Of a stretch of DNA of 64,000 nucleotides, positions 37,725 through 49,065 are shown one piece after another (the stretch's first letter is position 1; each line of letters starts with the position of its first letter). Origin of the DNA: Dermatemys mawii (lineage: Eukaryota; Chordata; Testudines; Dermatemydidae); contig ML677333.1 of the NCBI GenBank assembly GCA_007922305.1, positions 19,179,555 to 19,243,554 of the forward strand. The letters are read 5' to 3'. The notes under the pieces were generated by a model. The model was not told the origin of the DNA. It worked only from the letters and a program-made list of their open reading frames with translations, and did not search any database. Both the position numbers and the translations under genes were made by a program.

Positions 37725-38629
37725 TAGGAGAAATAATATGCGATTACATAATTAAAAACTATTACAATGAGAATGTCAAAGAGCACAAGGTTAGATTTTG
37801 CTTTTAGATTTAATTCTGGCATTTTTTATTGTTTTGTTTGTGCGCTTAATTGAGCAATCTTCACATTGAAATAATGTATGTTTTACACTTCATTTACTAT
37901 GGCAATCTGAATATATTGACAAAAGCATGTAAAAATCAAACTCACTGCTCCACATTCATTATTGCCAAAATTCATTATGCTGTCTGCAGCAATCACTTCA
38001 AATTCCTCTTAAATCATTTCTCATTAATAGGTCGATCAAGTCTCTAACTTAACACATTACAGAGGATGACAATCATTCATGTCCAGCTTTTTTATGCTTC
38101 TATTCCATGCATATTTTTTGGGCTTAGCAAAAATGGAAATACATTCGCAGAACTGTACAATAAGGTTGATCTTTTCCATAACAATTTATGTACATATTTT
38201 AGTTAGAGAAGAAAGAAATGATTCAACTTTATTTAAATTTTTCCACGCAGCCAGAGCACCTGTCTCCGTATCTCTAAATAATGTTTGTTATATAGCTAGA
38301 AGTGCTAAAACCATATTTGACGGGAAAGTTACAGGATAAACCCTTGCCAAGTCTGGAACACTACTGGGCATGTTTGGGTTTCTTCAGGCCTTTCAATCTG
38401 TTAAAAACAGCTATTTAAAATTAAAATGCCTTCTAGCAGTGGAAGTTTGGTGATGTTCATTATTTTACTAATCATGCTTTCATTTATTTTATAAAATATT
38501 TGTGTGGAAGAGTTAGAAACATACAAATATAGCTTATCAAAACACATTGCCTGAATTCATAGAATAAAAAAATTCTATATTTTGTGTGAAGATCATAGTC
38601 TAAAAATACCTCTTCTAGTCTGGTAGGTT

Positions 38630-39720
38630 GCCACTAGCACTGGATTTAATGGATCATGTTTAATGGATAATCTCTCTGCGGCCCCTGGTGAGGAGGCGGC
38701 TCCACGCACTGTGCCCATCCCCAGCACCATCCCTTCAGCTCCCATTGGCCGGTTCCCATTGGTGAATTCCCTGCACAGGTAGTGCCTGCAGGCACAGGCA
38801 GTGCTTGCAGGCATGGGCAACACATGGAGACCCACTGCCCCCCTCCTTCCCAGGGGCCGCAGAGAGCCACCTACTTCCAGAAGTGGCATGGGGCCAGGGC
38901 AGGCAGGCAGCCTGCCTGAGCCCTGCTGAGCTGCTGAACAGGAGCCACCTGTGGTAAGCACCTCCCAGTTGGAGCCTGAACCTTGCATCCCCTCCTGTAC
39001 CCAACCCCAGCCTAGAGCCCCCTTCTGCACCGAAATTCCCTCCTAGAGCTGGGTCCCCTCGCCCCTCCCCCATCCCAACACTCTGCCTCAGCCCAGAGCT
39101 GCCTCCTGCACCTCCAAACCCCCTCCGAGAGTTCATGCCCTGCACTCCCTCCTGTACCCCAATCACCTGCCCCAGCCTGGAGCGCCCTCCTGCACCCAAA
39201 CTCCCTCCCAGAGCTTGCATCCCTCACTCCTGCATGTCAACCGCCTGCTCCAGGCTCAGTTAATACACACCCCAGAGTTGAGAATGTTACATGGATTTGT
39301 GTAAATCTCTGAAGGATTTTTGATCTATAAACCACAAATGACATCAACAGAAAGTAAAACTCATGAAATGTCCAGTGGATTCTATGAGATTAGGTGCAGT
39401 GTGACCATATGACGCCTGCATCCAAACTCTCTCCCTGAGCTTTCACCCCTCATCCTGCACCCCAACCCTCTGCTCCAGGCTCAGCCCAGTGTCCCATCCC
39501 ACACTCTGAATCTCTCATTCCAAGCCCAGAGCCTGCACACACACACCCACCGCCCCCCCCCGCATCTCAACTCTCTGCCCCAACCTGGTGAAAGTGAGCG
39601 AGGGTGGGGAAGAGCGAATGGCGGAGGGAGGGGGATGGAGCAAGCGGGGCTTTGCCTTGGGGAAGGGGCGGTTTAGATCATGGATTGATCTTAAATTCCA
39701 ACTTTTATGCACTAAAGATC
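38630..39720 (-). mobile_element. GC-rich non-autonomous DNA element with degenerate tandem units
   Basis: A GC-rich island within AT-rich intron. From 38995 to 39250, and again from 39412 to 39500, the plus strand repeats units of the form cctgcacc-caa-ctccctcc-agagc-ttgcatccc. The 39255-39411 segment between them is AT-rich and unlike the rest. I associate this pattern with a turtle hAT-type non-autonomous element. Long minus-strand open frames (to 161 codons) arise from the composition and tandem structure; they show no domain. Confidence 0.55.
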
Positions 39721-39959
39721 ATTTTTTGAGACCACTGATTTAGGTATTGCAACACAGAATGCAGCAAAGCCTATATACATTTAAAAATCTGGGTCTATAT
39801 TCTTACACATCGGACATTAATAATAAAGTACATTAAAGAATAAATCTTCTTGCAGTAAAACATCTGAAAGTAAGATAACTATTTCTGGCAGTGTCTGCTC
39901 ATTATGAGAAATATTGCAACGGGCAAAAAAATTAACTGTACCCATTAATTTCTTCTTAC

Positions 39960-40047
39960 CTAATGGGAGCTTTAGAAATGATGGAGCTTCCCTGAGGTAC
40001 TGTACAGTGATGGTAACTTCATCGCCAGCATTTCGCAGTAGGTGTAC
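39960..40047 (-). CDS. SNTG2: SNTG2 exon: end of PDZ domain (gamma-2-syntrophin)
   Basis: An 88-bp internal coding exon read on the minus strand. It encodes 29 codons plus one base; the peptide begins VHLLRNAGDEVTITVQYLRE and ends with APSFLKLPLG across the junction. This is the last helix and strand of a syntrophin PDZ domain followed by the start of the linker, and it agrees closely with vertebrate gamma-2-syntrophin as I remember it. The acceptor is ctgacag before GTACACC and the donor is G/gtaaga, so the exon enters in phase 0 and leaves in phase 1. Syntrophins are membrane-associated adaptors of the dystrophin complex, and the PDZ domain binds C-terminal tails of partners such as channels. 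The next exon at 36915-37006 begins in the matching phase, about 2.95 kb downstream in the gene. The upstream exon, which should end in a THEEV-like peptide, was not found in the window. Confidence 0.95.
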
Positions 40048-41419
40048 CTGTCAGTGTGACAAATAACAGCTACTTTTTATCAAAAGAGAACCAGCCACAG
40101 AAAGCAAAAAAGTCTGCAACAAAACCTCCATCTCTGTTTTGACAGAAATACAACAGTAATGTTTATCACTGGAATGAAGAATATCTTGTGGTCAAATGAT
40201 GAAACCAAGTATACCAGTTACTGAAGAAACTGAGAACAATTAAAAGTTGAAGGTCATGTGTGTTTGTACATAGAGGCAGGAAAAAAAATGTTCTCTGAAA
40301 ACAATTTTATATCATACACCAGTCGAGATAGGTAAGTGGTACATCAAAGATGAAAAAATGAAATGTAGTGAAAGTTTTACATTTCTGTTTCTTGACTGAT
40401 AGAGACTTGTAGCAGGAGTTCATTTTCCTTGGCCACCAGCTCTGTTAACAGGGTACAAGATTTGTCCTTTAAATATGTACTGAGTTAAAATAATCAAAAG
40501 GCTTGTACTATAAGGACTGTTTGCATATAATTGTTTTCTAACTAAGATAATGAAAACAAGTGAAGTCTATTGTGGAGTGTAGCTGAGGCCTGGCCTGACA
40601 TGAGTAATTAACACATGGAGGGAAGCTTCACTTTTTGGAAGATTGAATTAGGGAAGTAAATGAATCATCAGCATAACACTGGTGTGTGCCACATAACACA
40701 GTACATGAGTGCCGAAGGCTGGAGTCGAATTAATGTCTAGGGAAGTCAAGTGGAAAAACGTCTCACAGGAAATCCTAACGGTTTCCTGGAAAGGATCTCC
40801 ATTCCCACTCACTTTCATATGCACCTCCCTGCTTCACCAGTGCTCCGCTCACTTCTTCCTTGGTCTCACTGAGCTCCTGCTCCCCACCTAGCCTGTTCTG
40901 TGCTCAGTGAATTTCCTTCTTGGCCCCAATGCTTATGTGGATAATTTTCCCCCAGTATTTCTCTCATTGTTGATATAATTGTAATTGTGCCATGAGTTCA
41001 GCAATATTTGATGTTTTATTTAAAGTCCCAGCTCCTGCAGCCAAGTGCTTACATGAGAACCTCCGTTTTCATTTAGAAATAAACCCTACTAGGTATGGGG
41101 AAAAAAGCTGCAAACATAGCCTGAGTGCACCCTGCAAACCCAAAAACCAGAAGGAAAAGAGGCATTCATTCATTCATTCTAAATCTCACAGTTCCAAAGC
41201 CAGTCTCTCGATTTTAAGGTATAACTCCTTATTGCTGAAGATGTGTGGTTGGCAATATTGGTCTTCCCTGCCCCCCAGTATACAGGTAAAGGGGTTGCCA
41301 CCTATAATAGCAACCACAACACCTCTCCTTTTGCTCCCCATCCTCAAAAGAATGTGCAAATGTACCATTGATGGCTGTTAACACACCCACATTCTCCCTA
41401 GCCTCCATTTATCTGTATA

Positions 41420-41640
41420 CTCATCCATTGCATCTCTTTGGGACTGTCTTTGTTTCATCCCTTTGCACAGTGTCTAGCACCACAGGACCATGGTCTATGA
41501 TTGGTGCCCCTATGGGCTACCACGGTATAAAGAAAAAGAGAGAGAGAACTGACAAGCGGAAGATGGAGAACTTGTGCGCTGGCAGGCAGAATGACTTGTT
41601 CAAGGACACAGTCTGTGGAAAGGCTGAGGACTGAACCTAG
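41420..41640 (+). repeat. CORE-SINE/L2-like relic with MIR-like tail
   Basis: catctctttgggactgtctt, tgcacagtgtctagcaccac and gctaccacggtataa belong to the family at 15080-15450. Just after it, aatgacttgttcaaggacac and ggactgaacctagctatcct look like a MIR segment. Confidence 0.6.
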
Positions 41641-42539
41641 CTATCCTGAATTCCAATGCAGAGCCTAGGCCACATCATTATTATTCTACCCCAACTTCTA
41701 TGAAAATTGTTCATTAAAAGCTGAGACTGAGTTGTAGCTCTGCCAGTCATGAACTGTATTATATCACATTCCTGAATAGTTCACATAACTGATTGTTTTA
41801 TGTACAGCCTATTGCATATCCACATATATTTTAGAAACTTCAGTTGGTATAAATACCTGAATTTGAACCTTCAGCTGAAACGAGTAAAAAGGATAGTAGA
41901 GAAAGCATACCTTGAGAGTGCATAAGATCATTTAGGTTGGATTTGTAAAGCATCTATGTTCATGGTAGGCTTTCATATTCTTTTTTAGAATTTTTCACAT
42001 TCGTCAGTAATTGAACGACCATTTCTTTCTTAGTTAACACTGATTTAATAATTCTTAAAACCCCTTTTCTGACCTTTTCGCAAATCTATGAAAACCAAGA
42101 TTTTTTTTCTCTCTCCAACTCCAATTTGTATAGTTCAGTGCCTGAGCTATTCTGCCATGCCCCTACAGAATTGTTTTGAAAGATAAATCCAGTACTGGCA
42201 AAGTAGTACTTTCCATTCAGGTCACAAATGAAAAAAACCACCAAAAAAAAATAGGGCAGCTCAGATCTTCGGTAAATGGAAAGTCGATATTAATCCATCC
42301 TTCCCGCACATTAAAGGTTTGAGCAGAAAGAAAAGTGAGTGATCTCAAGTAACACTTAACATTGAAAAATTAGTTTTGTGCCTTGTAGGTTTAGATAAGC
42401 TACTTTGTATGAAGAGGTGGGATACTCATGGGAACCTACAATAAATGATGTCTTGGCTTTTAGTTTTAACAAATCCTGTCTTACGCTCTAGTTTCTTATG
42501 TATCCTTCATCACTTATCTAAGTGCATCACAGTCATTAA

Positions 42540-42725
42540 TGCATTTTATCCTCACAACATCCCTGTGAGGTAGGAAAGTATTACACTTCATTTTATAGAA
42601 ACTGAGGCACTGGGTATTTTAAGTGACTTTCTGAGGGCACCCAAAAATCTCTGTGATTGATCAGGGACCTGAATCCAGGACTTCTAGGCCCCCTTTTAGT
42701 GACAAGTAGACCATCTTTCCTCCTA
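42540..42725 (+). repeat. MIR/CORE-SINE relic
   Basis: atcctcacaacatccctgtg followed by aggtaggaaagtattacact, actgaggcactgggtatttt and gaatccaggacttctaggcc. A clear, moderately diverged copy. Confidence 0.75.
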
Positions 42726-44090
42726 ATGTACTACATGTATAGTTTGATTAATGATTAATTTTAGCAAGATTGTGGATTTTAACAAGTTCTGTTTTGAAGA
42801 ACATCATTGATACATTGGATGACAGCTGAAAAAATGAACAGGATTCATTTTATTGGCCATTACTCAAGCCTCCGATTCACATTGTTACAACAGTCTATTT
42901 TAGCTTTGCAACCAGGCAGCCATAAACAGTGCATACATAAAGCTGTCTGTGATGAAAAATGCTTATGATAAAGGTTGAGGAAACTGTTAGCAAAATCTTG
43001 TATTTGTTTAAAGGAGTAAGTATTTACTTTTTTAAAATCAGTTACAGGATAATGAATGTGGCTTCCTGAACTCCATTAATATACACATTAGGCTTTGAAA
43101 TGAATTGATGTACTCTTTCGAGGCCATTCATATCAACTAATCACTTTGTGCTATTTATGCTAATCTGCATGTTAATGAAGCCTTCAAAGCAACAGCCAAT
43201 GCTTTTAAATTTGAAAAATACATTTCTAAACTAGAAAGAGAAAATCAAGATCCTGTGGCGCTCCAAAGATGGAATGTCTGAAACTTTGACTCATTAACCA
43301 AGAGTATAATTTGGAGAAACATCTTATTAGGATGTCTTTAGAATTGTTTTTAACTTATTATATAATTCTAGTTAAAATTCTGTAACTAATTAAGAAAGTT
43401 TCAATATTTTAAACCAATTGATATAATTTAGTCCCTTAGTCATTATATAACAGAAAAGTGTGTGAAATTCCTCAATGCTCCTTTTGTGTATATGGACTTT
43501 CACATGACTTGTGTGTCTTAGAATTAAAGAGACAAATAAAATTAGATTCTTTGGAAGGCAGTGCAGACCCATGCAAACAGTTCATGTCTGCAGAAAGTCA
43601 GTCAGGGAGTTGTGGCAGTGCAAGGTATTCACAATATCTCTTCTTTGTCAGATATGTTCATGTCATACACTCTCAATCTAGTGTTGAAACTAATCATGGG
43701 AGAAATCACTTCCGACAATATGGGCTGAGACTGTAATAGGAGATATAGACATAAATCGTCCCTTTCGGGGGCCTCAGTCCAAGACGACACCTATAATCAT
43801 CATTTTCAATATCTGCAGAGAAGTCTGACATTCTGTCTGACATAAAAGTGCCTGCATGAGACACAGAGAGAGCGACAACCACAGCAAACATACCTGGCAT
43901 GCATATTGCTATGAACATCAAAAGCAACAGCTATAGTAGCACAATAGGTATATGCAACAAAAGACTGTTGAAAAACACAGTTGTGAAACACACCAGTACA
44001 ATGGAACTTATTGAACTCAAACAAATAGCAGTGGTTTCTCTTTAAAAACCACTGGAAGAATTAGCATGGCCAACTGACTTTCCCCTGCCA

Positions 44091-44092
44091 AG

Positions 44093-44134
<42 letters not shown>
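44091..44134. repeat. (AT)n microsatellite
   Basis: A short A-run followed by about 17 AT dinucleotide units, immediately before the LINE endonuclease remnant. Confidence 0.97.
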
Positions 44135-44136
<2 letters not shown>

Positions 44137-44137
44137 T

Positions 44138-45676
44138 GACACAGGCGACTTCAACACTCAACGCCATCTGGTGATACTTCAGCAATGACAATAATGGTGA
44201 AAAAATTGAAAAGCAAGCAGAAACAAACAACTTGAGTTTGCTCTATGATCCCCAGGATAAATATACTTTCCAAGTGCACAATGGAGCAACAGGAACAATC
44301 CTGACCCTGTCTTTGTCATATTTGAAAGTTCAGAAAGGAGGTCATGGCAAAAATCCTAAAAATCACAACACTGACCAGTGCAAGTGACAACAGAGGCTTC
44401 AGTACAACCCAAGAAGAAAAAGTAGCTGCTGAGAGTCAACTTCAGAAAGCTGATTGGGAAGGCTTTACAGCTGAATTGGATGGATCCATCTGTCATATCA
44501 TTCAGATACACATACACTATGGAGAGTGTTTCTCCATGGTGTGGAAGGCTGCCCAACAGCAAATCGTAGGAGATGCTGGATGCTATATATATCTGGACTT
44601 TCAGGACAAACAAGTGAACAATATTACAAATACATCAAATTATTTGACTTGGATTCTTTCAGTGAAGAAACCATTGTGCTCACAATAATGCTTATAAGAG
44701 AGATCCAAAAGGAGCAGTGCAACTACTGGAGGGAGCTGATTGAAACAACAAATGTGCACTATAATAGTAAAAAACATGGATTACTATTTGCAAGTTGAAC
44801 ACTGAAGGACAATCAATGCATATCAGTGCAGTCTCTCCCAACCAAGTAGCACACCAATTTATTCTAAATGGTAAAAAACAATCTACGAAGCCAAGCACAA
44901 AATCAAAGAGATTAAGCAGGAACTTCAATCACTTCTCAGAGATAGTGAAGTCCACAATGAGCCCCTCAACATTAAGGAGTTGACAAAAACCATGAAGATA
45001 CTTAAATGTGGAAACACAGCCAGACTCAATGGATATAATAAATGATTACTGTACTTCGAGATGACAGCAAAGCAGAGGCACTTGATTTTTTTGAATTCTT
45101 GCATGGAGATAATGCAAGTACCAGGCTGTGAAAACAGGTTAACATGGCTGCACCACACAATCTTGTAAAGATGCTACTTCTGCGAAGAGTTACTGACAAA
45201 TACTCTGACTCTGCCCAATCTACAAGGTATACAAGTGGATTACAATGGGTAGAACAGCACCAACAATGGAAAGCCAGCTGTTTGAAAACTAAACCAGTTT
45301 CCACCCAGGGCTTTCATGCTGTGGGCTTTTCATGCCTGCCCAGTACTGCAGTGTCCTAGTGCTGGTCTCTTCCTCTCAAGAGACCTTCCTTCCCCTTTGC
45401 AGGTCTGGGAGACACTGCCCTGCTTCTCTGCTGGGAAGCCTTCATATATTTTGACGTATTTCATCTCAATACATCAAAGTTGGCTTTGAAACCTGCAAAA
45501 TTAGTGGCTGCTTGTGTTGATCTGTCTGCTACTTATGACATTTTGAATCATCATATACATCAACTGAAATTGGCAAGAATTTTGAGACATAACAAGATAG
45601 TCCAGGCCTTCTCCACCCTGCTCAAGAATTGACATTTCTTTGTCAATATGGATGGTCAGAGAAATTGATGGTATAC
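44138..45676 (+). pseudogene. Broken LINE: endonuclease and RT remnants
   Basis: At 44138 one frame reads GDFNTQRHL, the GDFN motif of the apurinic-type LINE endonuclease. A shift then gives NNLSLLYDPQDKYTFQVHNG and TLSLSY, matching the end of that domain. Downstream frames (44344-45000) give diverged linker sequence. At 45475-45660 the frame reads LVAACVDLSATYDILNHHI and later HFFVNMDGQR. VDLSATYD is the RT motif A region of jockey/CR1-like LINEs and HFFVNMDG matches the following segment. Stops and shifts are frequent. A foreign LTR fragment sits inside at about 45327-45454, and the copy ends abruptly at the solo LTR starting at 45677. Confidence 0.75.
45327..45454 (-). repeat. LTR fragment inside the LINE remnant
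   Basis: tgctggtctcttcctctcaa followed by gagaccttccttcccctttg and aggtctgggagacactgccc nearly repeats 46218-46346 of the neighbouring solo LTR, in the same orientation. It lacks both LTR ends. Confidence 0.85.
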
Positions 45677-46487
45677 TGTGATGGGGCTGGGACTCACCAC
45701 CGTGGTGCCTCTTGCTGTTTAGTCCAGGAATTAGATCTCAGCAGTCCTGGAGTGCCCTCTGCTGCTGGTGTCCCACCATCTGCTATGCTGTCCTCCGAAC
45801 CCGCATTGCTCCTTTCTCAGTGACGTCCGCTTATAGACAGTCCCCGTCTGATTCAGGACACTGCCCTCTGGCAGTGCCCACTCATCCAATTGTACTCCTT
45901 CTGGGGGGGGGTGTCTCTTAACCATTCCTGCCACAGTGACCAACCACAACCCCACAGTCTAGCCCCTCACTCAAGGGCCAGTTGCAGGTTGTTATGGCCA
46001 CTTTCTCAGAGTCAGGTACAGCAAAAAGGGAGAACCCAGGCCCACCCACTGCTCTGGGTCCTGACCCAAGGACCCTCTAGTGACCGCCTCTCAGCCCTCT
46101 CTTTCCCTCTTCTGTCCATTTCCCTGGGCCAGTTCCCCTCTGGCCCCTTGCACCTATTGGGCCCTTGTCTTCAGGGCCTGCAGCCTGGCAGGTAACGGGC
46201 TGGAGATTTCCTTTACTCCCCCAAGCCTGCTTAGCACTGCAGTGTCCTAGGTGCTGGTCTCTTCCTTCAAGAGACCTTCCTTCCCCTTTGAAGGTCTGGG
46301 AAATACTGCCCTACTTCTCTGCTGGGCAGCCTTTATATATAGCTGGTCCTGGCTCTGATTGGCCTCCTCCTGCTCATCCCTAACTGGCTGTCCCACAGGC
46401 CCTTCTTGATTGGCTGCCAGCCTGCGCAGTAGCTCTGGCCTGCCCCAGCCCACTCTCTCATAAGGAGGGGGCAGCCACCCAACCACA
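45677..46487 (-). repeat. Solo LTR, 811 bp, minus orientation
   Basis: Bounded by TGTGATGGGG at the left and ACCACA at the right, with the perfect five-base duplication tatac on both sides (45672-45676, 46488-46492). On the minus strand it begins TGTGGTTGGGTGGC, has a TATATAAAG box (complement of 46331-46339) and ends CCCCATCACA. The direction is inferred from that box. No internal genes remain, so it is a solo LTR. Its family resembles the LTR at 58109-58758. Confidence 0.88.
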
Positions 46488-46498
46488 TATACTCAACA

Positions 46499-46800
46499 GA
46501 ATATACAGTAGAACCTCAGATTTATAGATACTTCGAGAATGAAGGTTATCCTAACTCTGAAATGTTCAGTAACTCTGAACAAAATGTTCTGGAAGCAAAG
46601 AGGTTTGAGCTGCAGTCACAAAGTGAGGTGGTGTCAGGGCTTCAGGTGGAGTATTTGAGGGGCTTCTGACCCTCAGCATACCAGGGCTCTGGCAGGGGGG
46701 CTCAAGGCTTTAGATCTTGGAGGGGTGCTGGGGCCCAAGGCTTCAGCCCTGCAGCTCAATTCCCGACTTCAGCCCCATGCGTACCAAAAATTTTTACTGT
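46499..46800 (+). repeat. Unnamed interspersed repeat
   Basis: gtagaacctcagatttatag followed by gaatgaaggttatcctaact and ctgaaatgttcagtaactct matches the start of a repeat I know from bird and turtle DNA, then passes into a GC-richer part (cagggctctggcaggggggc). Boundaries are uncertain. Confidence 0.45.
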
Positions 46801-46906
46801 AGCAAGCTATCATGTCTGCCACTCCCACCATCTCCTGGGATGACAGACCTTCATCACCCCAATCCTGAGGGCTGTCCTGATGAAATCAGGCCACAGAGTG
46901 GGACCC

Positions 46907-47302
46907 TGTAACAGGGTTCTGGCTCAGAGGATCAAGCCAGGCCCCTGTTATCCAGGACCCAAGGAGAAGAAGGCATTAGCTGGAGCTGTCTGGGAGGCCA
47001 CACCCTAATTGCCTGAGGGAGGACACCTACAGGCCTGAGTAGTCAGCCTGCTATAAAGGCTGGAAGGAAGGAAGCAGGGGGAGACCAGAGAGGGAGGAGA
47101 CAGGAAAAGGAAGAGTGTGGGGCTCTAGATACCTGTTGGCCAGGAAGTTAGCTGTCTCCCTGAGCACTGCTCTGTAGATATCTGTATATATCTGTAAATA
47201 GTAGGTGGTGGGGATAGACACAATCAATAAAGGACACGGGTGCTGCACTTAAAGTGGTCTCCAGGAGTTTTTGTGAAGAGGACGGGCAAGGGCCTGGTTA
47301 CA
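46907..47302 (+). repeat. Solo LTR, 396 bp (TGTAAC...GTTACA)
   Basis: Starts TGTAACAGGG and ends CCTGGTTACA, with a perfect five-base duplication gaccc (46902-46906 and 47303-47307). A TATA box (ctataaagg, 47051-47059) and a polyadenylation signal AATAAA (47226-47231) are in the expected order and spacing. All parts of a textbook LTR are present without internal genes. It is well preserved, so comparatively young. Confidence 0.93.
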
Positions 47303-47749
47303 GACCCATATGACATCATATCCTCTACCAGCTCCAGCTGAATCCCAAACCCCACTTGGGTTGAAACAGGATCAGACTGCTGTAAAGAATAATGGTTATT
47401 TGAGAAATAGGAAGTGGATAATTATTTTAGTCTGAAGCGGTCACAAAAGAGCACTGGACATTTGCAAAGATTATCATAATAATGCAGAGTTTTCAAAAAC
47501 AAAACTGAAGACCAATTTTGGTAACATTCAAATACTTCCCTTGTTTCATTGCTATCATAAGCCAAAACAGTGAACCATGCCATGGAATTACAGGCTTGCA
47601 GGATGAAATCCACATTTTTTTTTTAATAATGGTCATATTCCCTCCCACCCCGACCTTACATCCTCCTATTCTCCCTGACTGTAACCAAGAGTGATCCATA
47701 CCATATACTCTGGTGGCAAGAGCTGGGAACCCAGAAGCTTTGGTCAAAT

Positions 47750-47905
47750 GTGTCACCCACTTGTATGTGACTTTGAGCAACACAAAATCTTGCTGTGTCT
47801 TAATTTCACTTATCTATAAAGTGGATCTAATGTTTACATGCTGGACCTCACAGTGTTGAGGTAAGATTCAGTTAATATTTGTGCCCTATTTGAAATGCTA
47901 ATGTT
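47750..47905 (+). repeat. MIR relic
   Basis: gtgactttgagcaacacaaa, atttcacttatctataaagt and ctcacagtgttgaggtaaga follow the MIR core in order. Confidence 0.7.
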
Positions 47906-49028
47906 ACAAAAGTATTTGCTTTTACTGTAAAAAGTAGGAAATGTCATCTGATCAGCCCTGCCTAATGCACCTTAAAATAACCACATGCCTGAAGAACTAG
48001 GGAAACCACAATCCCACAGAAAAAAAAAAATCTTTATTTTTTCAGTTCATCTAATCAAATTTCCATATCCACATATACTAAACCTCTATACCCCTCAGCA
48101 AGGGTTGTGGCTGGTTACTAATGGCAGCATAAATAGCTTTTGTTAAATGTTATTTATTAAAGCACATTATTAATTCAATAATTTTATCAATATTAAGTAA
48201 ATCAAATCCACTAAGCAAATAAATCCTTGCCTATGTACATGGAACATGAAGTCCACGTTATAGGGTGAGGTGAGGTGCAAAGGTAGGTAAAACTACCCTG
48301 ATCCTGAGCTAGTTTTACATTGGTCTAGAACTTGTGTAAATTAGAGCAGCCTGAATGATTTTCTACGTTATGTCAGCTGCAAATGGCTGCAAGAAGTGGA
48401 AATGGCAACCAATGATTGCAAGGGCATGGGAAGACTGGTCATATCCTTTTTCCTCTGGCCAGACCTCCAGTGGTGGCACTGAAGGTGTGATTTGGTATAG
48501 GGGCCTGTATACCAGTTCTCTGCTGCTGGAGCATCCTGCTGCTCTGAAGTGAAACTTAGTAGAACCAATTACACTAGCTCTATGGCTACCATGGCTAGAT
48601 TTTGTCAGTGCAAATTGGCTGTATCGCACCTGAGACCCTGACCCCTTGTATCTCCATTGCCTGCTAGCAGTTAATAATATTAATTTAAATATCTATAAAA
48701 CACTGCTGCACTTCCACATGGTCAGCTGATGGATTTTCTGTTTTGCCCCATCTACAGATGTAGTTTGGCCAACTCTTATGCTAAGAAATGTTATAATTTA
48801 TCTTTTTGATCAACCCACTAGATTATGTGCACAGTGTAGGCTACTACATTCTCTGCTGACGGCCAAATATATTTTCATTCTTCCTCAAACCTTCAATTTT
48901 TCTTCTGGACTAAGTAGAGACAAACATACCTTTTCATGATAAGCACAATAACACAGCTGAAAACTTCTGATAGGTGTTTACCAGGCATTATACATACAGT
49001 TAACTATAGCATGACATTCTGTTCTTTA

Positions 49029-49065
49029 TATATATATATAAATATATATAGTGTGTGTGTGTATA
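49029..49065. repeat. (TA)n/(TG)n microsatellite
   Basis: A run of tatata with one aaa interruption, followed by a gtgtgtgtgtgt run. Confidence 0.95.

Larger units (their letters stand above)
37007..39959 (-). other. SNTG2: SNTG2 intron, about 2.95 kb
   Basis: Lies between the linker exon and the PDZ-end exon, with gtaaga donor and tttttag acceptor. The gene-distal third (38630-39720 on the plus strand) is occupied by a GC-rich repeat. The rest (37007-38600) is AT-rich, shows no repeat family I recognise, and contains a 24-bp palindrome at 37701-37724. Confidence 0.85.

Noticed and set aside
38735..39220. 161-codon open frame on the minus strand
   Set aside because: It follows the tandem cctgcaccc units of a repeat; the Gly/Arg-rich text is a by-product of that repeat and no start context or domain supports it.
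44344..45359. Chain of open frames that could look like a multi-exon gene
   Set aside because: They are pieces of the broken LINE between its endonuclease and RT remnants, in shifting frames without splice borders.
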